Shown: piece by piece, positions 24,654 to 33,177 of the stretch
How the letters are laid out: every line of letters starts with the position of its first letter
Position numbering within the stretch: position 1 is the stretch's first letter
NCBI RefSeq assembly: GCF_030150285.1
Contig: NZ_JASLGE010000068.1
Span: 1-51,195 of the forward strand
Source of the DNA: Pseudomonas sp.
Lineage (GTDB): Bacteria > Pseudomonadota > Gammaproteobacteria > Pseudomonadales > Pseudomonadaceae
Direction of reading: 5' to 3'
Length of the DNA stretch: 51,195 nucleotides
Program-made: the position numbers and the translations under genes
Notes under the pieces: generated by a model
Told to the model about the DNA's origin: nothing
Databases searched by the model: none
Seen by the model: the letters and a program-made list of their open reading frames with translations, nothing else

Positions 24654-25006
24654 TGGGCCTCCGTCAATTGCTTGCGCAAGCGCATGATGCGGGTATTGAG
24701 CACATTCAGTTGTTCCTGGCTTTTTTGCGTAAGGACGCGAGCTTCAGCCAATCGCGCATCGAGTTCGGCCTGTTCGGCCTGTATACGGGCGTCCTTGTAA
24801 GAAGCACCAGCCATGTCTGCCTGAGCCCGGGCCAATTTGCTTTCAGCCAGTTTTAACTCGGCAAAATCATCTGCGTTCGCCCCAACCGCCCTGGCCTGCT
24901 CCAAAGCCTGCTCGGTCAAACGCAGTTGTACATTCGGCGCTGGATCGGCTGCACAACCCGCCAAAGCCAGTAAGGCCAGGGCAGCGAAAAGAGGTCGAAT
25001 TGTCAC
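24650..25006 (-). CDS. DUF4398-domain lipoprotein
   Basis: A 118-residue protein: signal sequence with lipobox LAGC at residue ~18, then an almost wholly helical mature part of Ala/Glu/Leu/Gln heptads (LRLTEQALEQARAVG onward), typical of DUF4398 partners of OmpA-like lipoproteins. The start is GTG at 25006 with AGGA 7 bases upstream. It overlaps the ompA-like gene by four bases, and the products probably act together in the envelope. Confidence 0.85.
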   Translation of the reverse strand: MTIRPLFAALALLALAGCAADPAPNVQLRLTEQALEQARAVGANADDFAELKLAESKLARAQADMAGASYKDARIQAEQAELDARLAEARVLTQKSQEQLNVLNTRIMRLRKQLTEAQ

Positions 25007-25042
25007 TAAGCATTCCTACTGTGTTGGGGCGCTGAGCGGTGG

Positions 25043-25837
25043 TCACTGTTGAGCTTTCCACCGCTCCAGATTGCGTTGCAAGGCAGCCTCGGCCACGCCT
25101 GAGGTGGGCAATTCTGTCATCTTTTTGGCGAGCTGTCCGCGCAGCCAGGGCTCATTGCAGGCCGAATCATGCGAAATCGCGAGAAAAAGCCCAGGCTGAT
25201 CAATAGGTTGCGAATGAGCGACCACGTCATCGGCAATGCCCAGGGTTTGCGCGGTGGCCATACCGGCGTAGCGACCCGCTATAACGTACTCCACCTGGCC
25301 GAGCTGCAACTTATGCAAGGCCTGGGTCAGGCCGGGCTGACGCTCAAGCGTCAACTGATGCGTGGCAAAAGCTTCGAACGCTTCCGTCGGGCGGGCTTTG
25401 TCCGATAGAGCCCCCTTGTAGCCCTGCAAATCGGCAGGCGTGTCATACACCAGCGCCGAGTCCTTGCGGGTCCACACGACATAATCATTGCGCACCAGCG
25501 GCGGGTGGATGTAATCCAGCGAAGTCAGCCCAGCCAGGGTCAACGGCGCATCAATCAGCATGTCCATGCGCCCGCTACGGACTTCTTCCTGAGCCTGGGA
25601 GCGCTTACCGCTGTACAGCACTTCAACGGTGATGCCCAATGCTTGCGCAGCCTGCTTCACCAGGTCGGCACTGACACCGATCAAATGGGCCGGGTCGGCC
25701 GGGTCACGCCACAAGTACGGCGGCGCATCCGGGCTGCCCGTAACAATCAGGCGCTCACACTTCCCACCGGCCTCTGACAGCATCGGCACAAAGGCAACCC
25801 CCAGCAACAGCCTGCTTATTAATTGCCGCACATCCAT
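25043..25837 (-). CDS. Periplasmic substrate-binding-like protein (SBP family 3)
   Basis: A 264-residue exported protein of the polar amino-acid binding type: a signal peptide (RQLISRLLLGVAFVPML) and two lobes starting ERLIVTGSPDAPPYLW. The motif VRSGRMDMLIDAPLT is the usual ligand-site loop, and WTRKDS is at the lobe junction. There is no adjacent permease or ATPase, so it may be a free sensor-like binding protein rather than a transporter subunit. The ATG at 25837 is preferred because GGAG is 9 bases away; two other in-frame ATGs lie within 33 bases. Confidence 0.82.
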   Translation of the reverse strand: MDVRQLISRLLLGVAFVPMLSEAGGKCERLIVTGSPDAPPYLWRDPADPAHLIGVSADLVKQAAQALGITVEVLYSGKRSQAQEEVRSGRMDMLIDAPLTLAGLTSLDYIHPPLVRNDYVVWTRKDSALVYDTPADLQGYKGALSDKARPTEAFEAFATHQLTLERQPGLTQALHKLQLGQVEYVIAGRYAGMATAQTLGIADDVVAHSQPIDQPGLFLAISHDSACNEPWLRGQLAKKMTELPTSGVAEAALQRNLERWKAQQ

Positions 25838-25870
25838 ACTCATCCACTCCGAAACCTGTTTCAGGGCCAC

Positions 25871-25955
25871 AAAAAAGCCCGGTCATGCAGGCCATGAAGA
25901 ATCAGCGGGAACACACAGTGCTCCGCCCTTCCCCACAGCCCACGTGACCGGGCTT
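25871..25955 (-). terminator. Terminator of the etfBA operon
   Basis: Eleven-base arms AAGCCCGGTCA (25875-25885) and TGACCGGGCTT (25945-25955), with a 59-base loop. On the minus strand the second arm runs into TTTTTT. It is unusually long-looped but strong, and immediately follows the etfA stop. Confidence 0.75.
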
Positions 25956-25976
25956 CTTATAAGTGAAGCAACTGGA

Positions 25977-26906
25977 TTAAACCAGCTTCTCCAGCTCAGG
26001 TACGGCTTCGAACAAGTCCGCAACCAGACCGTAATCGGCAACCTGGAAGATCGGGGCTTCTTCGTCCTTGTTGATCGCGACGATCACTTTGGAGTCTTTC
26101 ATACCGGCCAGGTGCTGAATCGCGCCGGAGATACCCACGGCGATGTACAGCTGTGGCGCAACAATTTTGCCGGTCTGGCCGACTTGCATGTCGTTCGGTA
26201 CAAAACCTGCGTCAACTGCCGCGCGCGATGCGCCAACAGCAGCACCCAGCTTGTCAGCCAGTGCGTACAGGTGTTTGAAGTTGTCACCGTTCTGCATGCC
26301 ACGACCGCCGGAAACGACGATTTTTGCCGCAGTCAGCTCAGGGCGGTCCGATTTGGCCAGCTCTTCGCCTACGAACGACGAGGTGCCCGCGTCGTGAACC
26401 GCCGTCACCGCTTCAACAACTGCCGAACCGCCTTGCGCGGCGACCGGGTCGAAACCGGTGGCACGCACGGTGATCACTTTGACTGGCGCTGTGGACTGTA
26501 CGGTCGCAATGGCGTTACCGGCGTAGATCGGGCGCTTGAACGTGTCAGCGCTTTCCACCGAAACGATCTCGGAGATCTGGTCAACGTCCAGCTGCGCAGC
26601 AACGCGCGGCAGGATGTTTTTGCCGTTGGACGTGGCAGCCGCCAGAATGTGGCTGTAACCCTTGCCCAGCTCTGCAACCAGTGGCGCAACGTTTTCAGGC
26701 AACTGATGCGCATAAGCCGCATTGTCGGCGACCAGCACTTTGGCCACGCCAGCGATGGCACCAGCGGCTTCAGCGACAGCGCCAACGCCTTGGCCTGCGA
26801 CCAGAACGTTGATGTCGCCGCCGATTTTGGCCGCTGCGGCTACGGTGTTCAGAGTGGCCGGAGCCAGCGCTTTACCGTCGTGTTCTGCGATTACCAAGAT
26901 AGTCAT
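25977..26906 (-). CDS. etfA: Electron transfer flavoprotein alpha subunit
   Basis: A 309-residue EtfA. The N-terminal domain starts TILVIAEHDGKALAPAT. The C-terminal FAD domain has VVSGGRGMQNGDNF and GISGAIQHLAGMKDSK, the conserved FAD-binding segment ending in INKDEEAPIF. With EtfB it accepts electrons from acyl-CoA and other dehydrogenases and passes them to EtfD in the membrane. It starts 2 bases after the etfB stop, with AAGGT as ribosome site inside etfB. Confidence 0.97.
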   Translation of the reverse strand: MTILVIAEHDGKALAPATLNTVAAAAKIGGDINVLVAGQGVGAVAEAAGAIAGVAKVLVADNAAYAHQLPENVAPLVAELGKGYSHILAAATSNGKNILPRVAAQLDVDQISEIVSVESADTFKRPIYAGNAIATVQSTAPVKVITVRATGFDPVAAQGGSAVVEAVTAVHDAGTSSFVGEELAKSDRPELTAAKIVVSGGRGMQNGDNFKHLYALADKLGAAVGASRAAVDAGFVPNDMQVGQTGKIVAPQLYIAVGISGAIQHLAGMKDSKVIVAINKDEEAPIFQVADYGLVADLFEAVPELEKLV

Positions 26907-26908
26907 GA

Positions 26909-27658
26909 TCAGATTACCTTCGCTTCGTTTTTCAGTTTCTCGACCAGTTCAGCCACCGACTTGACCTTGATACCCGCGCTGCGTGCAGCCGGTGCTTCAA
27001 CTTTCAAGGTTTTGTTGGTCGAAGCCGTCGAAACGCCCAACGCGTCTGGCGTCAGCACTTCCAGTGGTTTTTTCTTGGCTTTCATGATGTTTGGCAGGGA
27101 CGCGTAGCGCGGCTCGTTCAAACGCAGGTCGGTGGTGACGATGGCCGGCAGTTTCAGCGATACCGTTTGCGCGCCGCCGTCGATTTCACGGGTCACCGCT
27201 ACAGTGTCGCCCGCCACTTCAACCTTGGAAGCGAAGGTGCCCTGACCGTAACCGGTCAATGCAGCCAGCATCTGGCCCGTCTGGTTGTTGTCGCTGTCGA
27301 TGGCCTGTTTGCCCAGGATCACCAACTGAGGCTGCTCCTTGTCGACCACAGCCTTGAGCAGCTTGGCCACGGCCAGCGAGGTCAGGTCTTCGGTGGATTC
27401 GACGAGGATGGCACGGTCAGCGCCCAGCGCCAGCGCGGTGCGCAGTTGCTCCTGAGCGGTGGTCGGGCCAATGGAGACGACGACGATTTCAGTCGCAACG
27501 CCTTTCTCTTTCAGGCGAACAGCTTCTTCCACAGCGATTTCGCAGAAAGGGTTCATCGACATCTTGACGTTGGCGAGGTCAACGCCCGAGTTGTCCGCTT
27601 TGACGCGCACTTTAACGTTGTAATCGACCACTCGTTTGACAGCTACAAGAACCTTCAT
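26909..27658 (-). CDS. etfB: Electron transfer flavoprotein beta subunit
   Basis: A 249-residue EtfB, full length. The opening KVLVAVKRVVDYNVKVRV, the NPFCEIAVEEAVRLKEKG helix and the LVILGKQAIDSDNNQTGQ loop (AMP-binding region) are diagnostic. It forms the ETF heterodimer with EtfA, encoded directly downstream. GAGG lies 7 bases before the ATG. It is divergent from etfD across a 548-bp region. A perfect 12-bp palindrome TCGCCTAGGCGA at 27691-27702 lies in its leader. Confidence 0.97.
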   Translation of the reverse strand: MKVLVAVKRVVDYNVKVRVKADNSGVDLANVKMSMNPFCEIAVEEAVRLKEKGVATEIVVVSIGPTTAQEQLRTALALGADRAILVESTEDLTSLAVAKLLKAVVDKEQPQLVILGKQAIDSDNNQTGQMLAALTGYGQGTFASKVEVAGDTVAVTREIDGGAQTVSLKLPAIVTTDLRLNEPRYASLPNIMKAKKKPLEVLTPDALGVSTASTNKTLKVEAPAARSAGIKVKSVAELVEKLKNEAKVI

Positions 27659-28036
27659 GGATTCCTCGTTACTCTCCGGTGAAAAGAAAGTCGCCTAGGC
27701 GAGCCTGGCGGTTGATGCTCAACAAGGGCACCTCCAAAGATCGTTGCTTCCCATAAATAGAAAGAGACGAACGCTAAATACTTCCCTTACGACCGTCTAT
27801 CCGATTTGACTACTGCGTCATTCATCGCAAGGACGTGTAAACTTCGCTCAAAAAGTGGCAGGTCCCTTCAGGCTTGTACCTGTGCCCTGTCTTTAGAGGT
27901 GCTCTTGAAACCGACAATCAGCCTACGGCGAGCGCAAAACCGCCCGTATCTTGACCGGAACACCATTTGCGGTCAATACAGCAAATCAGCCACTTCAAGG
28001 CCTTGCGTCTTTGATTTATCTGGCTTGCAGCGAATT

Positions 28037-28050
28037 CAAACAAACGTTTG
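28037..28050. promoter_or_regulatory. PsrA-type operator at the etfD promoter
   Basis: CAAAC-AAAC-GTTTG fits the PsrA consensus (G/C)AAAC-N2-4-GTTT(G/C). It ends two bases before the -35 element of the etfD promoter. PsrA is a TetR-family regulator that responds to long-chain fatty acids, and its control of etf genes has been reported in P. aeruginosa as I recall. Confidence 0.7.
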
Positions 28051-28052
28051 TA

Positions 28053-28081
28053 TTGGACCCTGTTAGTGGTGTAGATATAAT
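28053..28081 (+). promoter_or_regulatory. sigma70 promoter of etfD
   Basis: TTGGAC (28053-28058), 17-base spacer, perfect TATAAT (28076-28081). It predicts a transcript start near 28088 and a leader of about 120 bases before the GTG start at 28207. Confidence 0.75.
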
Positions 28082-28206
28082 GCGCGCCCATAGAGAGAGC
28101 GGCGCCTCATCCATTGCGTCCTTGGCCACCGGTCGAGGGAATAATGGATGAAACGCCAAACCTCCAATTAGAAAAATACCGTTGAGCCTTGAGTAGGAGA
28201 TAGCCT

Positions 28207-29871
28207 GTGGAACGCGAATACATGGAATTCGACGTGGTCATCGTCGGCGCCGGCCCTGCCGGTTTGTCCGCCGCCTGCCGTTTGAAGCAGAAGGCCGCCG
28301 AAGCCGGTAAAGAAATCAGCGTCTGCGTGGTTGAAAAAGGCTCCGAAGTCGGTGCTCACATCCTGTCCGGTGCGGTGTTCGAGCCCCGTGCACTGAATGA
28401 ATTATTCCCGGACTGGAAAGCACTCGGCGCACCGCTGAACACGCCGGTGACCCGAGATGACATTTATGTCCTGCGCAGTGACAGCGCGGCGACAAAAGTA
28501 CCTGACCTTTTTGTGCCCAAAACCATGCACAACGAAGGCAACTATATTATCTCTCTGGGCAACTTGTGCCGCTGGCTGGCGCAGCAGGCCGAAAACCTGG
28601 GCGTAGAAATCTACCCGGGCTTTGCTGCACAGGAAGTGCTGTTCGACGACAACAATGTGGTGCGTGGAATCATTACAGGCGACTTGGGTGTCGACCGTGA
28701 AGGCCATCCGAAAGAAGGCCTGTACACCCCTGGCATGGAACTGCGCGGTAAATACACCCTGTTCGCAGAAGGCTGCCGCGGCCACCTGGGCAAGCAACTG
28801 ATCGAGCGCTTCAAGCTCGACAGCGACGCCGACGTGCAGCACTACGGCATCGGTCTGAAAGAAATCTGGGAAATCGACCCGGCCAAACATCAACCGGGCC
28901 TGGTGGTTCACACCGCCGGCTGGCCGCTAGACATTATCAGCAGCGAAAACACGGGGGGTTCGTTCCTGTATCACCTGGAGAACAACCAGGTCGTGGTGGG
29001 CCTGATTGTCGACCTGTCCTACAGCAACACCTTCCTGTCACCGTTCGATGAGTTTCAGCGCCTCAAGCATCACCCGGTGCTCAAGCAATACCTTGAAGGT
29101 GGCAAGCGCATCAGCTACGGCGCACGCGCCTTGGCCAAGGGCGGCCTGAACTCGCTGCCAAAAATGGTGTTCAACGGTGGCGCGCTGATCGGTTGCGACC
29201 TCGGCACCATGAACGTGGCCAAGATCAAAGGCAGCCACACCGCGATGAAGTCCGGCATGCTCGCTGCCGATGCCGTGGCGGACGCCTTGATTGCCGACTC
29301 CGCAGGCGGAGACGCCCTCGACACCTACGTGGAAGCCTTCAAAGCCAGTTGGCTGTTCGACGAACTGTTCGCCAGCCGCAACTTCGGCCCGGCGATGCAC
29401 AAGTTCGGCCCGATCTTCGGTGCTGGCTTCAACTGGATGGACCAGAACCTCTTCGGCGGCAAACTGCCGTTTACCCTACATGACACCAAACCCGATTTCG
29501 CGTGCCTGAAGCTGGCCAAAGACTGCACCAGAATTGCCTACCCGAAACCCGACGGCAAACTCAGCTTCGACAAACTAAGCTCGGTGTTCCTGTCCAGCAC
29601 CAACCACGAAGAAGAGCAGCCGTGCCACCTCAAGTTGCGCGACGCCAGCATTCCGATCAACGTCAACCTGCCGTTGTACGACGAACCGGCGCAGCGCTAC
29701 TGCCCGGCGGGCGTGTATGAAGTGATCACGCAGGAAACCGGCGAGAAACGCTTCCAGATCAACGCGCAGAACTGCGTGCACTGCAAAACCTGCGACATCA
29801 AAGACCCGTCGCAAAACATCACCTGGGTGACCCCGGAAGGTGCCGGCGGCCCGACTTACCCGAACATGTAA
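28207..29871 (+). CDS. etfD: Electron transfer flavoprotein-ubiquinone oxidoreductase
   Basis: A 554-residue membrane-associated ETF:quinone oxidoreductase, moving electrons from reduced ETF to ubiquinone. The N-terminal FAD fingerprint VVIVGAGPAGLSAAC is followed by the central quinone-binding region. The C-terminal [4Fe-4S] ferredoxin-like domain has cysteines in YCPAGVYE and NCVHCKTCDIKDP. The start is GTG at 28207 with AGGAG seven bases upstream; an ATG five codons later lacks a site. It is divergent from etfBA, with a PsrA-type box at its promoter. Confidence 0.97.
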   Translation: MEREYMEFDVVIVGAGPAGLSAACRLKQKAAEAGKEISVCVVEKGSEVGAHILSGAVFEPRALNELFPDWKALGAPLNTPVTRDDIYVLRSDSAATKVPDLFVPKTMHNEGNYIISLGNLCRWLAQQAENLGVEIYPGFAAQEVLFDDNNVVRGIITGDLGVDREGHPKEGLYTPGMELRGKYTLFAEGCRGHLGKQLIERFKLDSDADVQHYGIGLKEIWEIDPAKHQPGLVVHTAGWPLDIISSENTGGSFLYHLENNQVVVGLIVDLSYSNTFLSPFDEFQRLKHHPVLKQYLEGGKRISYGARALAKGGLNSLPKMVFNGGALIGCDLGTMNVAKIKGSHTAMKSGMLAADAVADALIADSAGGDALDTYVEAFKASWLFDELFASRNFGPAMHKFGPIFGAGFNWMDQNLFGGKLPFTLHDTKPDFACLKLAKDCTRIAYPKPDGKLSFDKLSSVFLSSTNHEEEQPCHLKLRDASIPINVNLPLYDEPAQRYCPAGVYEVITQETGEKRFQINAQNCVHCKTCDIKDPSQNITWVTPEGAGGPTYPNM

Positions 29872-29950
29872 GTCAAAACGTGAACACCGTGCTTTTGATC
29901 TAAGGGCCCCCTTAAACCACGCTGGCCGAGCGCAGGTTTTGCGCAGTGGG

Positions 29951-29973
29951 TAACCCGGCAGGACGCCGGGTTA
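29951..29973. repeat. Hairpin in a probable repeated intergenic element
   Basis: TAACCCGGC-AGGAC-GCCGGGTTA, a perfect 9-bp stem, followed by further GC-rich pairing sequence (GGCCAAGGATGGCC). It follows the etfD stop by 80 bases. I recall similar blocks in other Pseudomonas intergenic regions, but cannot count copies here. Confidence 0.5.
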
Positions 29974-30089
29974 GCCGCGACACGGCCAAGGATGGCCGAT
30001 CGCGGAGGCCCACGGCGTAAGGCCGCAACCTTATGTGGCCGTGATCGCAGCAATGGATAGAATTGCTGAACGACAGCGCGGCGTCATTG

Positions 30090-30133
30090 AGCTTTTAAAG
30101 ATCAAAAGATCGCGAGCAAGCTCGCTCCTACAA
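30090..30133. repeat. REP element
   Basis: GCGAGC-AA-GCTCGC followed by TCCTACA, preceded by CTTTTAAAGATCAAAAG. This is the typical Pseudomonas REP (repetitive extragenic palindrome) core and flank. It lies between convergent etfD and the AraC gene. Confidence 0.75.
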
Positions 30134-30144
30134 AAATAGGGGGG

Positions 30145-31038
30145 TTAACACGCCGCGTTTTCATGCCCCGGGCTGCGTTCAAAGTAGCGTTTGTATTCGC
30201 GACTGAACTGCGAAGCACTCTGGTAGCCCACCCGTTCAGCTACTTGCGCCACCCCCAGTCGCTCACTCAATAACAACTGCTGAGCCCGTAACAGGCGCAA
30301 CCGCTTGAGATACTGCACCGGCGACAGCAGCGTGCTGCGCTTGAAATGCTCATGGAAGGTGGACGCGCTCATGTTGGCGCAACGCGCCAGCGTTTCTACA
30401 TTCAACGGCTCGGCAAAGTGCGCGTGCAAGTGGTTGAGCGAAGCCGCCACTCGGGCAAATTGGCCTTGCTGCTCGACCAGCGCCCGCAATACGCTTGCCT
30501 GCGGCCCCCGCAAGGCAGCAAACAAGACTTCGCGCAAGCGTGCCTTGCCCAATATTCGACATGCCAGCGGGTCATGCAAGCAGCGCAGTAACCGCTCGAC
30601 CGCCTGGCGCATGTCGTCATCCAGCACGGCCGAGGTCATCGACTCCGGTGTTTGCGCCACCGAGCTGCACGCCGGGTCCAGGCCCATCGCCAGCACCAGT
30701 TCGCCCAGCACAGCCCGGTCAATGCTGATCGCCACGCCCAACAGCGGCACCTCTTCGCAGGCGAAGGTTTCACACTCAAAGGGCACGGACAAGGCTTGTA
30801 CCAAGTAATGCCCCGCGCCGTACTCCAGGGTACGCGGCCCCAAATACGCCAGCTTGCTGCCTTGGGCAATGACCATCAGGCTGGGCTCGTAAATTTGCGG
30901 CATACGGGCCACTTGATTACACGCCGACACCACGCGCACTTCGGGCAACAAGGTCGGCACAAAACCGGTTTTTGACGCCAGCGGCCGAATCAACGAAACC
31001 AGCGTGGCGTTTTCGTCACGATGACGGGTCAATAACAT
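30145..31038 (-). CDS. AraC-family transcriptional regulator
   Basis: A 297-residue regulator. The N-terminal AraC_N-type domain (residues ~20-170, with IYEPSLMVIAQGSKLAYLG and GHYLVQALSVPFECE) is a cupin-like sensor. The C-terminal double helix-turn-helix has ARCANMSASTFHEHFKR, SPVQYLKRLRLLRAQQLL and VGYQSASQFSREYKRYF. AraC_N regulators commonly activate adjacent alcohol or aldehyde reductase genes. The divergent zinc alcohol dehydrogenase gene starting 180 bp away is the evident target. Confidence 0.92.
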   Translation of the reverse strand: MLLTRHRDENATLVSLIRPLASKTGFVPTLLPEVRVVSACNQVARMPQIYEPSLMVIAQGSKLAYLGPRTLEYGAGHYLVQALSVPFECETFACEEVPLLGVAISIDRAVLGELVLAMGLDPACSSVAQTPESMTSAVLDDDMRQAVERLLRCLHDPLACRILGKARLREVLFAALRGPQASVLRALVEQQGQFARVAASLNHLHAHFAEPLNVETLARCANMSASTFHEHFKRSTLLSPVQYLKRLRLLRAQQLLLSERLGVAQVAERVGYQSASQFSREYKRYFERSPGHENAAC

Positions 31039-31218
31039 GAAAACATCTTCACAAGAGGAATAGACAGGTACATCTTCTCAGAAATGAAGGCTAGAGCGAC
31101 AGCAGGCCCGAGACTTCGGACGAATAGGCATAACAGGCGGAGGAATTGTCATAGTCCCGCAACCTGTACCGGCGCAAAATTGCACCCTGTTCACCGTTAA
31201 CGCTCCACGAGGCTCACC

Positions 31219-32283
31219 ATGTCCAGCACCACCTATAACGCTATCGGCTATGCCGCCCAAACTGCCAGCGCACCGTTGGCTCCAATGCAATTCAACCGTC
31301 GCGCCCCGCGCCCGGATGACGTGGCTATCGAAGTACTGTATTGCGGTGTTTGCCACTCGGACATTCACCAGGCGCGTAACGAGTGGGGGTTTGCCGTTTA
31401 CCCGGTGATGCCCGGCCACGAAATCGTCGGCAAAGTCACCGCCATTGGCGACAAGGTTACCAAGCACAAGGTCGGCGACCTGGTGGGTGTCGGCTGCATG
31501 GTCGACTCCTGCCGCGAGTGTTCGGCCTGTAAAGAAGACCTGGAGCAATACTGCCTCGAAGGTTCAACCATGACCTACTGCACGCCAGACCGGGTCGATG
31601 GCACCAACACCATGGGCGGTTACTCCGACAGCATCGTGGTCAGCGAACACTTCGTGCTGAGCATCCCGGACAACCTCGACCCGGCCAGCGCCGCGCCCCT
31701 GCTATGCGCCGGCATCACCACTTACTCTCCGCTGCAACACTACGGTGTTGAGCCCGGCGACAAAGTCGGCATTTTGGGCATGGGCGGCCTGGGCCATATG
31801 GGCATCAAGTTTGCCAAGGCCATGGGGGCAGAAGTCACGTTGTTCACCCGCTCGGCCGCCAAGGCCGAAGAGGCGTTCAAGCAAGGTGCTGACCACGTGA
31901 TCGTGTCCACTGACCCTGAGCAGATGAAAGCCGCCGCAGACCGCTTCGACTTCCTGCTGGACACCATTCCGGTCCCGCACGACCTGAACCCCTACCTCGA
32001 AACCCTGCGCTATGACGGCGTTCACATTCTGGTAGGCCTGATCGAACCGGTTGACCCGGCCTTGAACGCCTTCAACCTGGTGTTCAAACGCCGCGTGCTG
32101 GCGGGCTCGCTGATTGGCGGCATTGCTGAAACCCAGGAAATGCTCGACTTCAGCGCAGCCAACGGCATTACCTGCGATATCGAAATGCTCGACATCAAAC
32201 ACATCAACGAAGCCTTTGAGCGCGTGGTCAAAGGCGATGTGAAATACCGCTTTGTCATCGACATGAAGACGTTGAAGCGTTAA
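31219..32283 (+). CDS. NAD(P)-dependent zinc alcohol dehydrogenase (YahK-like)
   Basis: A 354-residue medium-chain dehydrogenase. Catalytic zinc ligands are in YCGVCHSDIH and MPGHEIVGKV. Structural-zinc cysteines are in DSCRECSACKEDLEQYC. The Rossmann fingerprint GILGMGGLGHMGIKFA follows. The pattern matches the cinnamyl-alcohol-dehydrogenase/YahK subgroup of broad NADPH aldehyde reductases. It probably reduces aldehydes; the substrate is not determinable. GAGG six bases before the ATG supports the start. It is divergent from the AraC regulator and likely inducible by it. Confidence 0.93.
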   Translation: MSSTTYNAIGYAAQTASAPLAPMQFNRRAPRPDDVAIEVLYCGVCHSDIHQARNEWGFAVYPVMPGHEIVGKVTAIGDKVTKHKVGDLVGVGCMVDSCRECSACKEDLEQYCLEGSTMTYCTPDRVDGTNTMGGYSDSIVVSEHFVLSIPDNLDPASAAPLLCAGITTYSPLQHYGVEPGDKVGILGMGGLGHMGIKFAKAMGAEVTLFTRSAAKAEEAFKQGADHVIVSTDPEQMKAAADRFDFLLDTIPVPHDLNPYLETLRYDGVHILVGLIEPVDPALNAFNLVFKRRVLAGSLIGGIAETQEMLDFSAANGITCDIEMLDIKHINEAFERVVKGDVKYRFVIDMKTLKR

Positions 32284-32304
32284 GAGCAGCCGCAAGCTTG
32301 AAGC

Positions 32305-33114
32305 TTACAACTGGCTGCCCGCTGCTGCGCGGTAGCCCAGTTCTGCCGAGATCTGTTGTGCCGCTTGGGTAATGACCGGGATCAACCCGGTCATTTTCTC
32401 CAACGACATATAAGGCACCGTACTGGCAATACTGATCGCGGCCACGATGTGCCGGCTCGCATCACGAATGGGGGCCGCCACGCAGCGGATAGACGGTTCG
32501 TTATCCTCCAGGTCAAACGCATACCCCCCCGCCACATAGTCGCGCATCCGGGCTTCAAATACCTCCCAGGTCACTTCCTCATGGTCAGGCCATAACGGGT
32601 TTTTGCCGTCTGCCGGGTGACAAACCTCATACAAGCGCTGCCACTCTGCCACTGATGCATCCAACAACATGGCCTTGCCAATACCGGTACGCGCCAACGG
32701 CATGCGATGGCCTACCCGCGAACGCATTTCCGGGCCGTTACGTCCCGGCGTCTTGTGCAGGTACAGCACTTCACCGCCCTCTCGAATCGCCAAATGAATG
32801 GTGTCACCGGTCAGCACCGAAAGCTGGTCAAGGTAAGGCTGCGCCAAGGTCACCAGCGGCAACTCTTCGCGCGCCTGAAACCCCAGTTCAATCAACTTGG
32901 GCCCCAGCAAGTAGCCGACTTTGGGCAACACCCGCAGGTAACGCTCATCCACCAGGCAACTGGCCAGGCGATGGGTGGTGCTGCGCGTGGTGCCAATGAC
33001 CCGGGCAATGTCTTTAAGGTCACGGGCACCGTTGGCCACCGCGTGCACCACTGCCAGCCCGCGTAACAGCGTTTGCGTGCCGGTGGGTGGGGTTTTCGTG
33101 GAGTCGTCCTGCAT
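32305..33114 (-). CDS. IclR-family regulator of the galactonate cluster
   Basis: A 269-residue IclR regulator. The winged helix at residues ~10-75 contains LLRGLAVVHAVANGARDLKD and IGTTRSTTHRLASCLVDE. The C-terminal ligand domain contains MRSRVGHRMPLARTGIGKAML. Start at 33114 is chosen because AAGG lies 7 bases upstream; frames from 33129 and 33153 have anti-Shine-Dalgarno sequence before them. It is the last gene in line behind dgoT, and the pathway genes are its likely targets. E. coli uses a GntR-type DgoR instead. Confidence 0.88.
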   Translation of the reverse strand: MQDDSTKTPPTGTQTLLRGLAVVHAVANGARDLKDIARVIGTTRSTTHRLASCLVDERYLRVLPKVGYLLGPKLIELGFQAREELPLVTLAQPYLDQLSVLTGDTIHLAIREGGEVLYLHKTPGRNGPEMRSRVGHRMPLARTGIGKAMLLDASVAEWQRLYEVCHPADGKNPLWPDHEEVTWEVFEARMRDYVAGGYAFDLEDNEPSIRCVAAPIRDASRHIVAAISIASTVPYMSLEKMTGLIPVITQAAQQISAELGYRAAAGSQL

Positions 33115-33177
33115 AACCAGCCTTTGCATTGTGGGAGGAGAACCGGGCGGCATTATGGTCGCCCGGCTGGCCGAGTT

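Larger units (their letters stand above)
27659..28206. promoter_or_regulatory. 548-bp divergent regulatory region between etfB and etfD
   Basis: A long non-coding spacer between divergent operons. It contains a 12-bp palindrome near etfB, a PsrA-type box with a sigma70 promoter for etfD, and a ~120-base etfD leader. Small frames inside (27806-28066, 27951-28151) show no coding signal and overlap the promoter. Confidence 0.7.

Noticed and set aside
25629..27107. 492-codon open frame on the plus strand
   Set aside because: Antisense to etfA/etfB, which match the family end to end. The shadow translation has no domain.
27806..28151. Short frames in the etfB-etfD gap
   Set aside because: They overlap the PsrA box and sigma70 promoter and lack ribosome sites.
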